DNA of 64,000 nucleotides, from assembly GCA_947561715.1 (NCBI GenBank), contig OX387199.1, positions 19,535,001-19,599,000 on the forward strand, given 5' to 3'. Below the pieces are notes generated by a model. The model was not told the origin of the DNA, searched no databases, and saw only the letters and a list, made by a program, of their open reading frames with translations. Positions 12,301 through 23,812 of this stretch are shown one piece after another. This stretch comes from Ascidia mentula (taxonomy: Eukaryota; Chordata; Ascidiacea; Phlebobranchia; Ascidiidae). Position 1 is the first letter of the stretch, and every line of letters starts with the position of its first letter. The translations under genes and the position numbers were made by a program.

Positions 12301-15300
12301 AAAATCTAGGCCCAAACCACATTGGAGTATTTAATGCTTCCATGCTACACCATAACTGAAATCTAGGCCCAAACCACATTAGAGTATTTAATGCTTCCAA
12401 GCTACACCATAACTGAAATCTAGGCCCAACCCACATTAGAGTATTTAATGCTTCCACGCTACACCATAACTGAAATCTAGGCCCACCCCACATTAGAGTA
12501 TTTAATGCTTCCAGGCTACACCATAACTGAAATCTAGGGCCAACCCACATTAGAGTATTTAATGCTTCCACGCTACACCATAACTGAAATCTAGGCCCAA
12601 ACCACATTAGAGTATTTAATGCTTCCACGCTACACCATAACTGAAATCTAAGCCCAACCTACATTAGAGTATGTAATGCTTCCACGCTACAACATAACTG
12701 AAATCTAGCGCCAACCCACATTAGAGTATTTAATGCTTCCAGGCTACACCATAACTGAAATCTAGCACCAACCCACATTAGAGTATTTAATGCTTCCAGG
12801 CTACACCATAACTGAAATCTAGGGCCAACCCACATTAGAGTATTTAATGCTTCCAGGCTACACCATAACTGAAATCTAGGGCCAACCCACATTAGAGTAT
12901 TTAATGCTTCCAGGCCACACCATAACTGAAATCTAGCGCCAACCCACATTAAAGTATTTAATGCTTCCAGGCTACACCATAACTGAAATCTAGGGCCAAC
13001 CCACATTAGAGTATTTAATGCTTCCAGGCTACACCATAACTGAAATCTAGGGCCAACCCACATTAGAGTATTTAATGCTTCCAGGCTACACCATAACTGA
13101 AATCTAGGCCCAATCCACATTACAGTATTTAATGCTTCCATGGTACACCATAACTAAAATCTAGGCCCAACCCACATTAGAGTATTTAATGCTTCCAGGC
13201 TACACCATAACTAAAATCTAGGCCCAAACCACATTGGAGTATTTAATGCTTCCATGCTACACCATAACTGAAATCTAGGCCCAAACCACATTAGAGTATT
13301 TAATGCTTCCACGCTACACCATAACTGAAATCTAGGCCCAAACCACATTAGAGTATTTAATGCTTCCACGCTACACCATAACTGAAATCTAGGCCCACCC
13401 CACATTAGAGTATTTAATGCTTCCAGGCTACACCATAACTGAAATCTAGGGCCAACCCACATTAGAGTATTTAATGCTTCCAGGCTACACCATAACTGAA
13501 ATCTAGGCCCAAACCACATTAGAGTATTTAATGCTTCCACGCTACACCATAACTGAAATCTAGGCCCAAACCACATTAGAGTATTTAATGCTTCCACGCT
13601 ACACCATAACTGAAATCTAGGCCCAAACCACATTAGAGTATTTAATGCTTCCACGCTACACCATAACTGAAATCTAGGCCCACCCCACATTAGAGTATTT
13701 AATGCTTCCAGGCTACACCATAACTGAAATCTAGGCCCAAACCACATTAGAGTATTTAATGCTTCCACGCTACACCATAACTGAAATCTAGGCCCACCCC
13801 ACATTAGAGTATTTAATGCTTCCAGGCTACACCATAACTGAAATCTAGGGCCAACCCACATTAGAGTATTTAATGCTTCCAAGCTACACCATAACTGAAA
13901 TCTAGGCCCAAATCACATTGGAGTATTTAATGCTTCCATGCTACACCATAACTGAAATCTAGGCCCAAACCACATTAGAGTATTTAATGCTTCCACGCTA
14001 CACCATAACTGAAATCTAGGCCCAAACCACATTAGAGTATTTAATGCTTCCAAGCTACACCATAACTGAAATCTAGGCCCAAACCACATTAGAGTATTTA
14101 ATGCTTCCACGCTACACCATAACTGAAATCTAGGCCCAAACCACATTAGAGTATTTAATGCTTCCAAGCTACACCATAACTGAAATCTAGGCCCAACCCA
14201 CATTAGAGTATTTAATGCTTCCACGCTACACCATAACTGAAATCTAGGCCCACCCACATTAGAGTATTTAATGCTTCCAGGCTACACCATAACTGAAATC
14301 TAGGGCCAACCCACATTAGAGTATTTAATGCTTCCACGCTACACCATAACTGAAATCTAGGGCCAACCCACATTAGAGTATTTAATGCTTCCAGGCTACA
14401 CCATAACTGAAATCTAGGGCCAACCCACATTAGAGTATTTAATGCTTCCAAGCTACACCATAACTGAAATCTAGGCCCAACCCACATTAGAGTATTTAAT
14501 GCTTCCACGCTACACCATAACTGAAATCTAGGCCCAACCCACATTAGAGTATTTAATGCTTCCAGGCTACACCATAACTGAAATCCAGGGCCAACCCACA
14601 TTAGAGTATTTAATGCTTCCACGCTACACCATAACTGAAATCTAGGGCCAACCCACATTAGAGTATTTAATGCTTCCAGGCTACACCATAACTGAAATCT
14701 AGGGCCAACCCACATTACAGTATTTAATGCTTCCAGGCTACACCATAACTGAAATCTAGGGCCAACCCACATTAGAGTATTTAATGCTTCCACGCTACAC
14801 CATAACTGAAATCTAGGCCCAAACCACATTAGAGTATTTAATGCTTCCAAGCTACACCATAACTGAAATCTAGGCCCAAACCACATTAGAGTATTTAATG
14901 CTTCCACGCTACACCATAACTGAAATCTAGGCCCAAACCACATTAGAGTATTTAATGCTTCCAAGCTACACCATAACTGAAATCTAGGCCCAACCCACAT
15001 TAGAGTATTTAATGCTTCCACGCTACACCATAACTGAAATCTAGGCCCACCCACATTAGAGTATTTAATGCTTCCAGGCTACACCATAACTGAAATCTAG
15101 GGCCAACCCACATTAGAGTATTTAATGCTTCCACGCTACACCATAACTGAAATCTAGGGCCAACCCACATTAGAGTATTTAATGCTTCCAGGCTACACCA
15201 TAACTGAAATCTAGGCCCAACCCACATTAGAGTATTTAATGCTTCCAAGCTACACCATAACTGAAATCTAGGCCCAACCCACATTAGAGTATTTAATGCT

Positions 15301-15740
15301 TCCACGCTACACCATAACTGAAATCTAGGCCCAACCCACATTAGAGTATTTAATGCTTCCAGGCTACACCATAACTGAAATCTAGGGCCAACCCACATTA
15401 GAGTATTTAATGCTTCCAGGCTACACCATAACTGAAATCTAGGGCCAACCCACATTACAGTATTTAATGCTTCCAGGCTACACCATAACTGAAATCTAGG
15501 CCCAACCCACATTAGTGTATTTAATGCTTCCAGGCTACACCATGACTGAAATCTAGGGCCAACCCACATTAGAGTATTTAATGCTTCCAGGCTACACCAT
15601 GACTGAAATCTAGGGCCAACCCACATTAGAGTATTTAATGCTTCCAGGCTACACCATAACTGAAATCTAGGGCCAACCCACATTAGAGTATTTAATGCTT
15701 CCAGGCTACACCATAACTGAAATCTAGGGCCAACCCACAT
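9324..15740. repeat. 57-bp satellite array 1 (about 112 monomers)
   Basis: Head-to-tail 57-bp monomers that can be phased from CTACACCATAACTGAAATCT to TTTAATGCTTCCAGG. Variants change the GGCCCAACCC / GGCCCAAACC / GGGCCAACCC core and the base before the CTACACC box. Because 57 is 19 codons, the minus strand stays open over long stretches (up to 445 codons at 10208-11545, repeating LEALNTLMWVGPRFQLWCS). I regard this as a by-product of period and composition. Variant monomers recur at multiples of 57, so the array has higher-order structure. Confidence 0.97.
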
Positions 15741-15967
15741 CATATTCTTCAAAACATTCACGGTTCAGTTGACGCGTTTCAGACTACAGCGCACTTCAAG
15801 CACATTTGACGCAAGCACAACCTCGTCCATTGTTTAATGCGATTGTGACGTCATAATCTGGTTTGCGTCGATGCCCCCGTTATGTGGTCAGTGTATCTTC
15901 CAGATCAGTGCTGGTGCCTTCCTGTTCAGAAAAGGGTATTTCCCTAATTAATAATGCCTGCGCTGTC
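15741..15967. other. Unique spacer between the satellite and the foldback element
   Basis: Non-repetitive within the copy; duplicated at 21953-22179. It contains the recurrent 20-mer at 15910-15929. No gene recognised. Confidence 0.5.
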
Positions 15968-17328
15968 CTTCTAAAATGTGCTCGTGCAACTATGTGTTGC
16001 TATGTGCAACTGTGTGGAGCTATGTGCAACTATGTGAAGCTATGTGCCGCTATGTGCCGCTATGTGCAACTATGTGAAGCTATGTGCAACTATGTGAAGC
16101 TATGTGTCGCTATGTGCAACTATGTGGAGCTATGTGCAACTATGTGAAGCTATGTGTCGCTATGTGCAACTATGTGGAGCTATGTGCAACTATGTGAAGC
16201 TATGTGTCGCTACGTGAAGCTACGTGGAGCAATGTGCAACTTTGTGAAGCTATGTGTCGCTACGTGAAGCTACTTGGAGCAATGTGCAACTATGTGAAGC
16301 TATGTGTCGCTACGTGAAGCTACGTGGAGCAATGTGCAACTATGTGAAGCTATGTGTCGCTACGTGAAGCTACGTGGAGCAATGTGCAACTTTGTGAAGC
16401 TATGTGCAAGTATGTGGAGCTATGTGCCATAGGTCATCAAGGCCCGAAAAGCTTAGACGCCCAAAACAAGAAATATGATTGAATACTGCACGTTAAATCT
16501 TGGTTTTACTCTATACGCCACTACATTTTACATTTGGAATTATTGCTTTGAATTCCCTGTATACAAGAAAACAGTTGCCCGCCCTCCGATCGTCCTTATA
16601 TACTCGTATGTGTGCGGCGCTTGGTAAAAAGTGTTTGGCGACCCCTGTTTTATGCAATATAGACTAGGTGTATATGTTGTTACTTTAACGTATATTTGCC
16701 TAGTTTTGTTATTGAACAGTAGTCTTTATTTTGGCATTGTCTTGTATTGTTCTCCTTAGTATTGTTATTGTGTCATCGCTGCAACAGTGTGTATTCTTTA
16801 CATCACGAACAACAATTTGTTTCAATACTAGTGTTTGCAAGCTATTTTGCATGGAAAGGTGTATGGGGCTAATTGGCAATTGAGTAACCTTGGTGAAAGG
16901 CGGTTTATAAACGCATAGCGTCACATAGTTGCACATAGCTCCACGTAGCTCCACATAGCGACACATAGTTACACATAGCTCCACATATAGTCACACATAG
17001 CTCCACATAGTTGCACATAGCGACACATAGTTACACGTAGCGCCACATAGCTTCACATAGTTGCACATGGCGACACATAGTTGCACATAGCTTCACATAG
17101 TTGCACATAGCTCCATGTAGCTCCACATAGCTCCACATAGTTGCACATAGCTCCACATAGTTGCACATAGCGACACATAGTTACACATAGCTCCACATAG
17201 CTTCACATAGTTGCACATAGCTCCACTTGCACATAGCTCCACATAGTTGCACATAGCGACACATAGTTCCACATAGTTGCACATAGCTCCACATAGCGGC
17301 ACATAGTTGCACGAGCACATTTTAGAAG
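15968..17328. mobile_element. Foldback-type element with 10-bp subrepeats, copy A
   Basis: The left end CTTCTAAAATGTGCTCGTGC is the exact reverse complement of the right end at 17309-17328. Inside each end lies an arm of degenerate 10-bp repeats: GTGNNNCTAT-type on the left (about 15986-16434) and its complement on the right (about 16911-17313). They flank a 480-bp middle with no transposase. Long inverted arms built of tandem subrepeats are the hallmark of foldback elements. No target-site duplication is evident. Confidence 0.75.
16435..16910. other. Central segment of foldback element copy A
   Basis: Non-repetitive AT-rich DNA between the two arms. No coding region or transposase motif seen. 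Duplicated at 22647-23122. Confidence 0.5.
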
Positions 17329-17600
17329 CACCCATTTTGTGTGGCATTTCTTTATTTCTTCACGTCAAAATGTAGTGAAACCTCGGAATTGGTAATTTAC
17401 TGCAAAAACTTTTTGGGCGAATGATTTCTCCATTTTAATTTTTGTGATATTTTGTGTTGTTAAATGTCGTCCATTAATGGTGTTTAAAGTGGCAATGCAA
17501 AGTTTCTTTTACTGTTTTAATTTGGGCTGTTAATGTGTTTAAATGCAGGCTGTACAGTATTTGGTTATCACTGTGATTAAATAAATTGTTTTCGCAACTG

Positions 17601-18229
17601 ATGGATAAGAATGAAAAATCACTTCTGCCAAATGAATATCACAGCAGTGCAAGTCCGGTAAATATGTTTTTGTTACAGTCAGAAAATTTCATTGTTTCTT
17701 TTTATTGGATTAAATGACTTCCGGTGCTTTACGGGTAGTTTTTCCATTCAGTGTATTTACGTTGTTGCAGCAAACCTCAAGTTACCTGCATGGTTTTGTA
17801 AACAACCAACCTCCAGACCAACAATTAAATCAGCCAAATCTGGAAATTCTACGAAATAATAATTCGCATTTCCTCAATCCAAACCCAAGCTTCTCAAACC
17901 AACATCTTCATTGTTCACCCCAACAAGACCCACAACTTGTAGGTGTTTCAACATCACATGCCCATGTATTGCCACAATTCCACCCATCGGGGTTGGTTTA
18001 CTCCCAGCATCAAAACTCTACCTTGCCTGTAAATTTCCGTTCCAATCATGGCGATGTTTCAACTTGCAACCAAGGTGATTTCCAGCACCAACATACAATG
18101 TATCAAGCAGCGGGAATTGCACATGTTGACCCTTCAATAGCCCATGGTGATGGTCCCACACATTTTCTACACCATCTAGGCCCAACCCACATTAGAGTAT
18201 TTAATGCTTCCAGGCTACACCATAACTGA
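17601..18229 (+). pseudogene. Truncated 5' copy of the NACHT-LRR gene fused to satellite
   Basis: Exon 1 (17601-17657, MDKNEKSLLPNEYHSSASP) and the first 404 bp of exon 2 (17771-18174) are identical to 23813-23869 and 23983-24386. At 18175 the sequence switches to satellite, so the exon-2 donor and everything after it are missing. The frame runs on into satellite and stops at 18229. It has the same upstream DNA as the intact gene and could be transcribed, giving a product with only the low-complexity N-terminus. Confidence 0.85.
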
Positions 18230-21200
18230 AATCTAGCGCCAACCCACATTGGAGTATTTAATGCTTCCAGGCTACACCATAACTGAAATCTAGGGCCAAC
18301 CCACATTAGAGTATTTAATGCTTCCAGGCTACACCATAACTGAAATCTAGGGCCAACCCACATTAGAGTATTTAATGCTTCCAGGCTACACCATAACTGA
18401 AATCTAGGCCCAATCCACATTACAGTATTTAATGCTTCTATGGTACACCATAACTAAAATCTAGGCCCAACCCACATTAGAGTATTTAATGCTTCCAGGC
18501 TACACCATAACTAAAATCTAGGCCCAAACCACATTGGAGTATTTAATGCTTCCATGCTACACCATAACTGAAATCTAGGCCCAAACCACATTAGAGTATT
18601 TAATGCTTCCAAGCTACACCATAACTGAAATCTAGGCCCAACCCACATTAGAGTATTTAATGCTTCCACGCTACACCATAACTGAAATCTAGGCCCACCC
18701 CACATTAGAGTATTTAATGCTTCCAGGCTACACCATAACTGAAATCTAGGGCCAACCCACATTAGAGTATTTAATGCTTCCACGCTACACCATAACTGAA
18801 ATCTAGGCCCAAACCACATTAGAGTATTTAATGCTTCCACGCTACACCATAACTGAAATCTAAGCCCAACCTACATTAGAGTATGTAATGCTTCCACGCT
18901 ACAACATAACTGAAATCTAGCGCCAACCCACATTAGAGTATTTAATGCTTCCAGGCTACACCATAACTGAAATCTAGCACCAACCCACATTAGAGTATTT
19001 AATGCTTCCAGGCTACACCATAACTGAAATCTAGGGCCAACCCACATTAGAGTATTTAATGCTTCCAGGCTACACCATAACTGAAATCTAGGGCCAACCC
19101 ACATTAGAGTATTTAATGCTTCCAGGCCACACCATAACTGAAATCTAGCGCCAACCCACATTAAAGTATTTAATGCTTCCAGGCTACACCATAACTGAAA
19201 TCTAGGGCCAACCCACATTAGAGTATTTAATGCTTCCAGGCTACACCATAACTGAAATCTAGGGCCAACCCACATTAGAGTATTTAATGCTTCCAGGCTA
19301 CACCATAACTGAAATCTAGGCCCAATCCACATTACAGTATTTAATGCTTCCATGGTACACCATAACTAAAATCTAGGCCCAACCCACATTAGAGTATTTA
19401 ATGCTTCCAGGCTACACCATAACTAAAATCTAGGCCCAAACCACATTGGAGTATTTAATGCTTCCATGCTACACCATAACTGAAATCTAGGCCCAAACCA
19501 CATTAGAGTATTTAATGCTTCCACGCTACACCATAACTGAAATCTAGGCCCAAACCACATTAGAGTATTTAATGCTTCCACGCTACACCATAACTGAAAT
19601 CTAGGCCCACCCCACATTAGAGTATTTAATGCTTCCAGGCTACACCATAACTGAAATCTAGGGCCAACCCACATTAGAGTATTTAATGCTTCCAGGCTAC
19701 ACCATAACTGAAATCTAGGCCCAAACCACATTAGAGTATTTAATGCTTCCACGCTACACCATAACTGAAATCTAGGCCCAAACCACATTAGAGTATTTAA
19801 TGCTTCCACGCTACACCATAACTGAAATCTAGGCCCAAACCACATTAGAGTATTTAATGCTTCCACGCTACACCATAACTGAAATCTAGGCCCACCCCAC
19901 ATTAGAGTATTTAATGCTTCCAGGCTACACCATAACTGAAATCTAGGCCCAAACCACATTAGAGTATTTAATGCTTCCACGCTACACCATAACTGAAATC
20001 TAGGCCCACCCCACATTAGAGTATTTAATGCTTCCAGGCTACACCATAACTGAAATCTAGGGCCAACCCACATTAGAGTATTTAATGCTTCCAAGCTACA
20101 CCATAACTGAAATCTAGGCCCAAATCACATTGGAGTATTTAATGCTTCCATGCTACACCATAACTGAAATCTAGGCCCAAACCACATTAGAGTATTTAAT
20201 GCTTCCACGCTACACCATAACTGAAATCTAGGCCCAAACCACATTAGAGTATTTAATGCTTCCAAGCTACACCATAACTGAAATCTAGGCCCAAACCACA
20301 TTAGAGTATTTAATGCTTCCACGCTACACCATAACTGAAATCTAGGCCCAAACCACATTAGAGTATTTAATGCTTCCAAGCTACACCATAACTGAAATCT
20401 AGGCCCAACCCACATTAGAGTATTTAATGCTTCCACGCTACACCATAACTGAAATCTAGGCCCACCCACATTAGAGTATTTAATGCTTCCAGGCTACACC
20501 ATAACTGAAATCTAGGGCCAACCCACATTAGAGTATTTAATGCTTCCACGCTACACCATAACTGAAATCTAGGGCCAACCCACATTAGAGTATTTAATGC
20601 TTCCAGGCTACACCATAACTGAAATCTAGGGCCAACCCACATTAGAGTATTTAATGCTTCCAAGCTACACCATAACTGAAATCTAGGCCCAACCCACATT
20701 AGAGTATTTAATGCTTCCACGCTACACCATAACTGAAATCTAGGCCCAACCCACATTAGAGTATTTAATGCTTCCAGGCTACACCATAACTGAAATCCAG
20801 GGCCAACCCACATTAGAGTATTTAATGCTTCCACGCTACACCATAACTGAAATCTAGGGCCAACCCACATTAGAGTATTTAATGCTTCCAGGCTACACCA
20901 TAACTGAAATCTAGGGCCAACCCACATTACAGTATTTAATGCTTCCAGGCTACACCATAACTGAAATCTAGGGCCAACCCACATTAGAGTATTTAATGCT
21001 TCCACGCTACACCATAACTGAAATCTAGGCCCAAACCACATTAGAGTATTTAATGCTTCCAAGCTACACCATAACTGAAATCTAGGCCCAAACCACATTA
21101 GAGTATTTAATGCTTCCACGCTACACCATAACTGAAATCTAGGCCCAAACCACATTAGAGTATTTAATGCTTCCAAGCTACACCATAACTGAAATCTAGG

Positions 21201-21952
21201 CCCAACCCACATTAGAGTATTTAATGCTTCCACGCTACACCATAACTGAAATCTAGGCCCACCCACATTAGAGTATTTAATGCTTCCAGGCTACACCATA
21301 ACTGAAATCTAGGGCCAACCCACATTAGAGTATTTAATGCTTCCACGCTACACCATAACTGAAATCTAGGGCCAACCCACATTAGAGTATTTAATGCTTC
21401 CAGGCTACACCATAACTGAAATCTAGGCCCAACCCACATTAGAGTATTTAATGCTTCCAAGCTACACCATAACTGAAATCTAGGCCCAACCCACATTAGA
21501 GTATTTAATGCTTCCACGCTACACCATAACTGAAATCTAGGCCCAACCCACATTAGAGTATTTAATGCTTCCAGGCTACACCATAACTGAAATCTAGGGC
21601 CAACCCACATTAGAGTATTTAATGCTTCCAGGCTACACCATAACTGAAATCTAGGGCCAACCCACATTACAGTATTTAATGCTTCCAGGCTACACCATAA
21701 CTGAAATCTAGGCCCAACCCACATTAGTGTATTTAATGCTTCCAGGCTACACCATGACTGAAATCTAGGGCCAACCCACATTAGAGTATTTAATGCTTCC
21801 AGGCTACACCATGACTGAAATCTAGGGCCAACCCACATTAGAGTATTTAATGCTTCCAGGCTACACCATAACTGAAATCTAGGGCCAACCCACATTAGAG
21901 TATTTAATGCTTCCAGGCTACACCATAACTGAAATCTAGGGCCAACCCACAT
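18175..21952. repeat. 57-bp satellite array 1, duplicated block (about 66 monomers)
   Basis: Same monomers in the same order as 11963-15740, same orientation. Minus-strand frames of 109 to 280 codons recur with identical sequence. Confidence 0.97.
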
Positions 21953-22179
21953 CATATTCTTCAAAACATTCACGGTTCAGTTGACGCGTTTCAGACTACA
22001 GCGCACTTCAAGCACATTTGACGCAAGCACAACCTCGTCCATTGTTTAATGCGATTGTGACGTCATAATCTGGTTTGCGTCGATGCCCCCGTTATGTGGT
22101 CAGTGTATCTTCCAGATCAGTGCTGGTGCCTTCCTGTTCAGAAAAGGGTATTTCCCTAATTAATAATGCCTGCGCTGTC

Positions 22180-23540
22180 CTTCTAAAATGTGCTCGTGCA
22201 ACTATGTGTTGCTATGTGCAACTGTGTGGAGCTATGTGCAACTATGTGAAGCTATGTGCCGCTATGTGCCGCTATGTGCAACTATGTGAAGCTATGTGCA
22301 ACTATGTGAAGCTATGTGTCGCTATGTGCAACTATGTGGAGCTATGTGCAACTATGTGAAGCTATGTGTCGCTATGTGCAACTATGTGGAGCTATGTGCA
22401 ACTATGTGAAGCTATGTGTCGCTACGTGAAGCTACGTGGAGCAATGTGCAACTTTGTGAAGCTATGTGTCGCTACGTGAAGCTACTTGGAGCAATGTGCA
22501 ACTATGTGAAGCTATGTGTCGCTACGTGAAGCTACGTGGAGCAATGTGCAACTATGTGAAGCTATGTGTCGCTACGTGAAGCTACGTGGAGCAATGTGCA
22601 ACTTTGTGAAGCTATGTGCAAGTATGTGGAGCTATGTGCCATAGGTCATCAAGGCCCGAAAAGCTTAGACGCCCAAAACAAGAAATATGATTGAATACTG
22701 CACGTTAAATCTTGGTTTTACTCTATACGCCACTACATTTTACATTTGGAATTATTGCTTTGAATTCCCTGTATACAAGAAAACAGTTGCCCGCCCTCCG
22801 ATCGTCCTTATATACTCGTATGTGTGCGGCGCTTGGTAAAAAGTGTTTGGCGACCCCTGTTTTATGCAATATAGACTAGGTGTATATGTTGTTACTTTAA
22901 CGTATATTTGCCTAGTTTTGTTATTGAACAGTAGTCTTTATTTTGGCATTGTCTTGTATTGTTCTCCTTAGTATTGTTATTGTGTCATCGCTGCAACAGT
23001 GTGTATTCTTTACATCACGAACAACAATTTGTTTCAATACTAGTGTTTGCAAGCTATTTTGCATGGAAAGGTGTATGGGGCTAATTGGCAATTGAGTAAC
23101 CTTGGTGAAAGGCGGTTTATAAACGCATAGCGTCACATAGTTGCACATAGCTCCACGTAGCTCCACATAGCGACACATAGTTACACATAGCTCCACATAT
23201 AGTCACACATAGCTCCACATAGTTGCACATAGCGACACATAGTTACACGTAGCGCCACATAGCTTCACATAGTTGCACATGGCGACACATAGTTGCACAT
23301 AGCTTCACATAGTTGCACATAGCTCCATGTAGCTCCACATAGCTCCACATAGTTGCACATAGCTCCACATAGTTGCACATAGCGACACATAGTTACACAT
23401 AGCTCCACATAGCTTCACATAGTTGCACATAGCTCCACTTGCACATAGCTCCACATAGTTGCACATAGCGACACATAGTTCCACATAGTTGCACATAGCT
23501 CCACATAGCGGCACATAGTTGCACGAGCACATTTTAGAAG
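22180..23540. mobile_element. Foldback-type element with 10-bp subrepeats, copy B
   Basis: Duplicate of 15968-17328 at offset 6,212, with the same terminal 20-mers and arms. It ends 272 bp before the NLR start codon at 23813, so it lies in or next to that gene's promoter region. Confidence 0.75.
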
Positions 23541-23812
23541 CACCCATTTTGTGTGGCATTTCTTTATTTCTTCACGTCAAAATGTAGTGAAACCTCGGAA
23601 TTGGTAATTTACTGCAAAAACTTTTTGGGCGAATGATTTCTCCATTTTAATTTTTGTGATATTTTGTGTTGTTAAATGTCGTCCATTAATGGTGTTTAAA
23701 GTGGCAATGCAAAGTTTCTTTTACTGTTTTAATTTGGGCTGTTAATGTGTTTAAATGCAGGCTGTACAGTATTTGGTTATCACTGTGATTAAATAAATTG
23801 TTTTCGCAACTG

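Larger units (their letters stand above)
11962..18174. repeat. 6,212-bp tandem segmental duplication, copy A
   Basis: Every reading frame and variant monomer I compared recurs exactly 6,212 bp downstream in 18175-24386. The right junction at 18174/18175 joins NLR exon-2 sequence directly to satellite, with a single shared A at the breakpoint. It contains part of the satellite array, a foldback element and the 5' end of the NLR gene. Confidence 0.95.

Noticed and set aside
9324-15740. CRISPR-like repeat array
   Set aside because: No unique spacers between repeats, and the setting is eukaryotic with contiguous monomers.
15863-16147. Cys/Tyr/Met-rich plus-strand frame (CNYV.LC repeats)
   Set aside because: Product of the 10-bp foldback subrepeats, with a matching antisense-type frame in the opposite arm.
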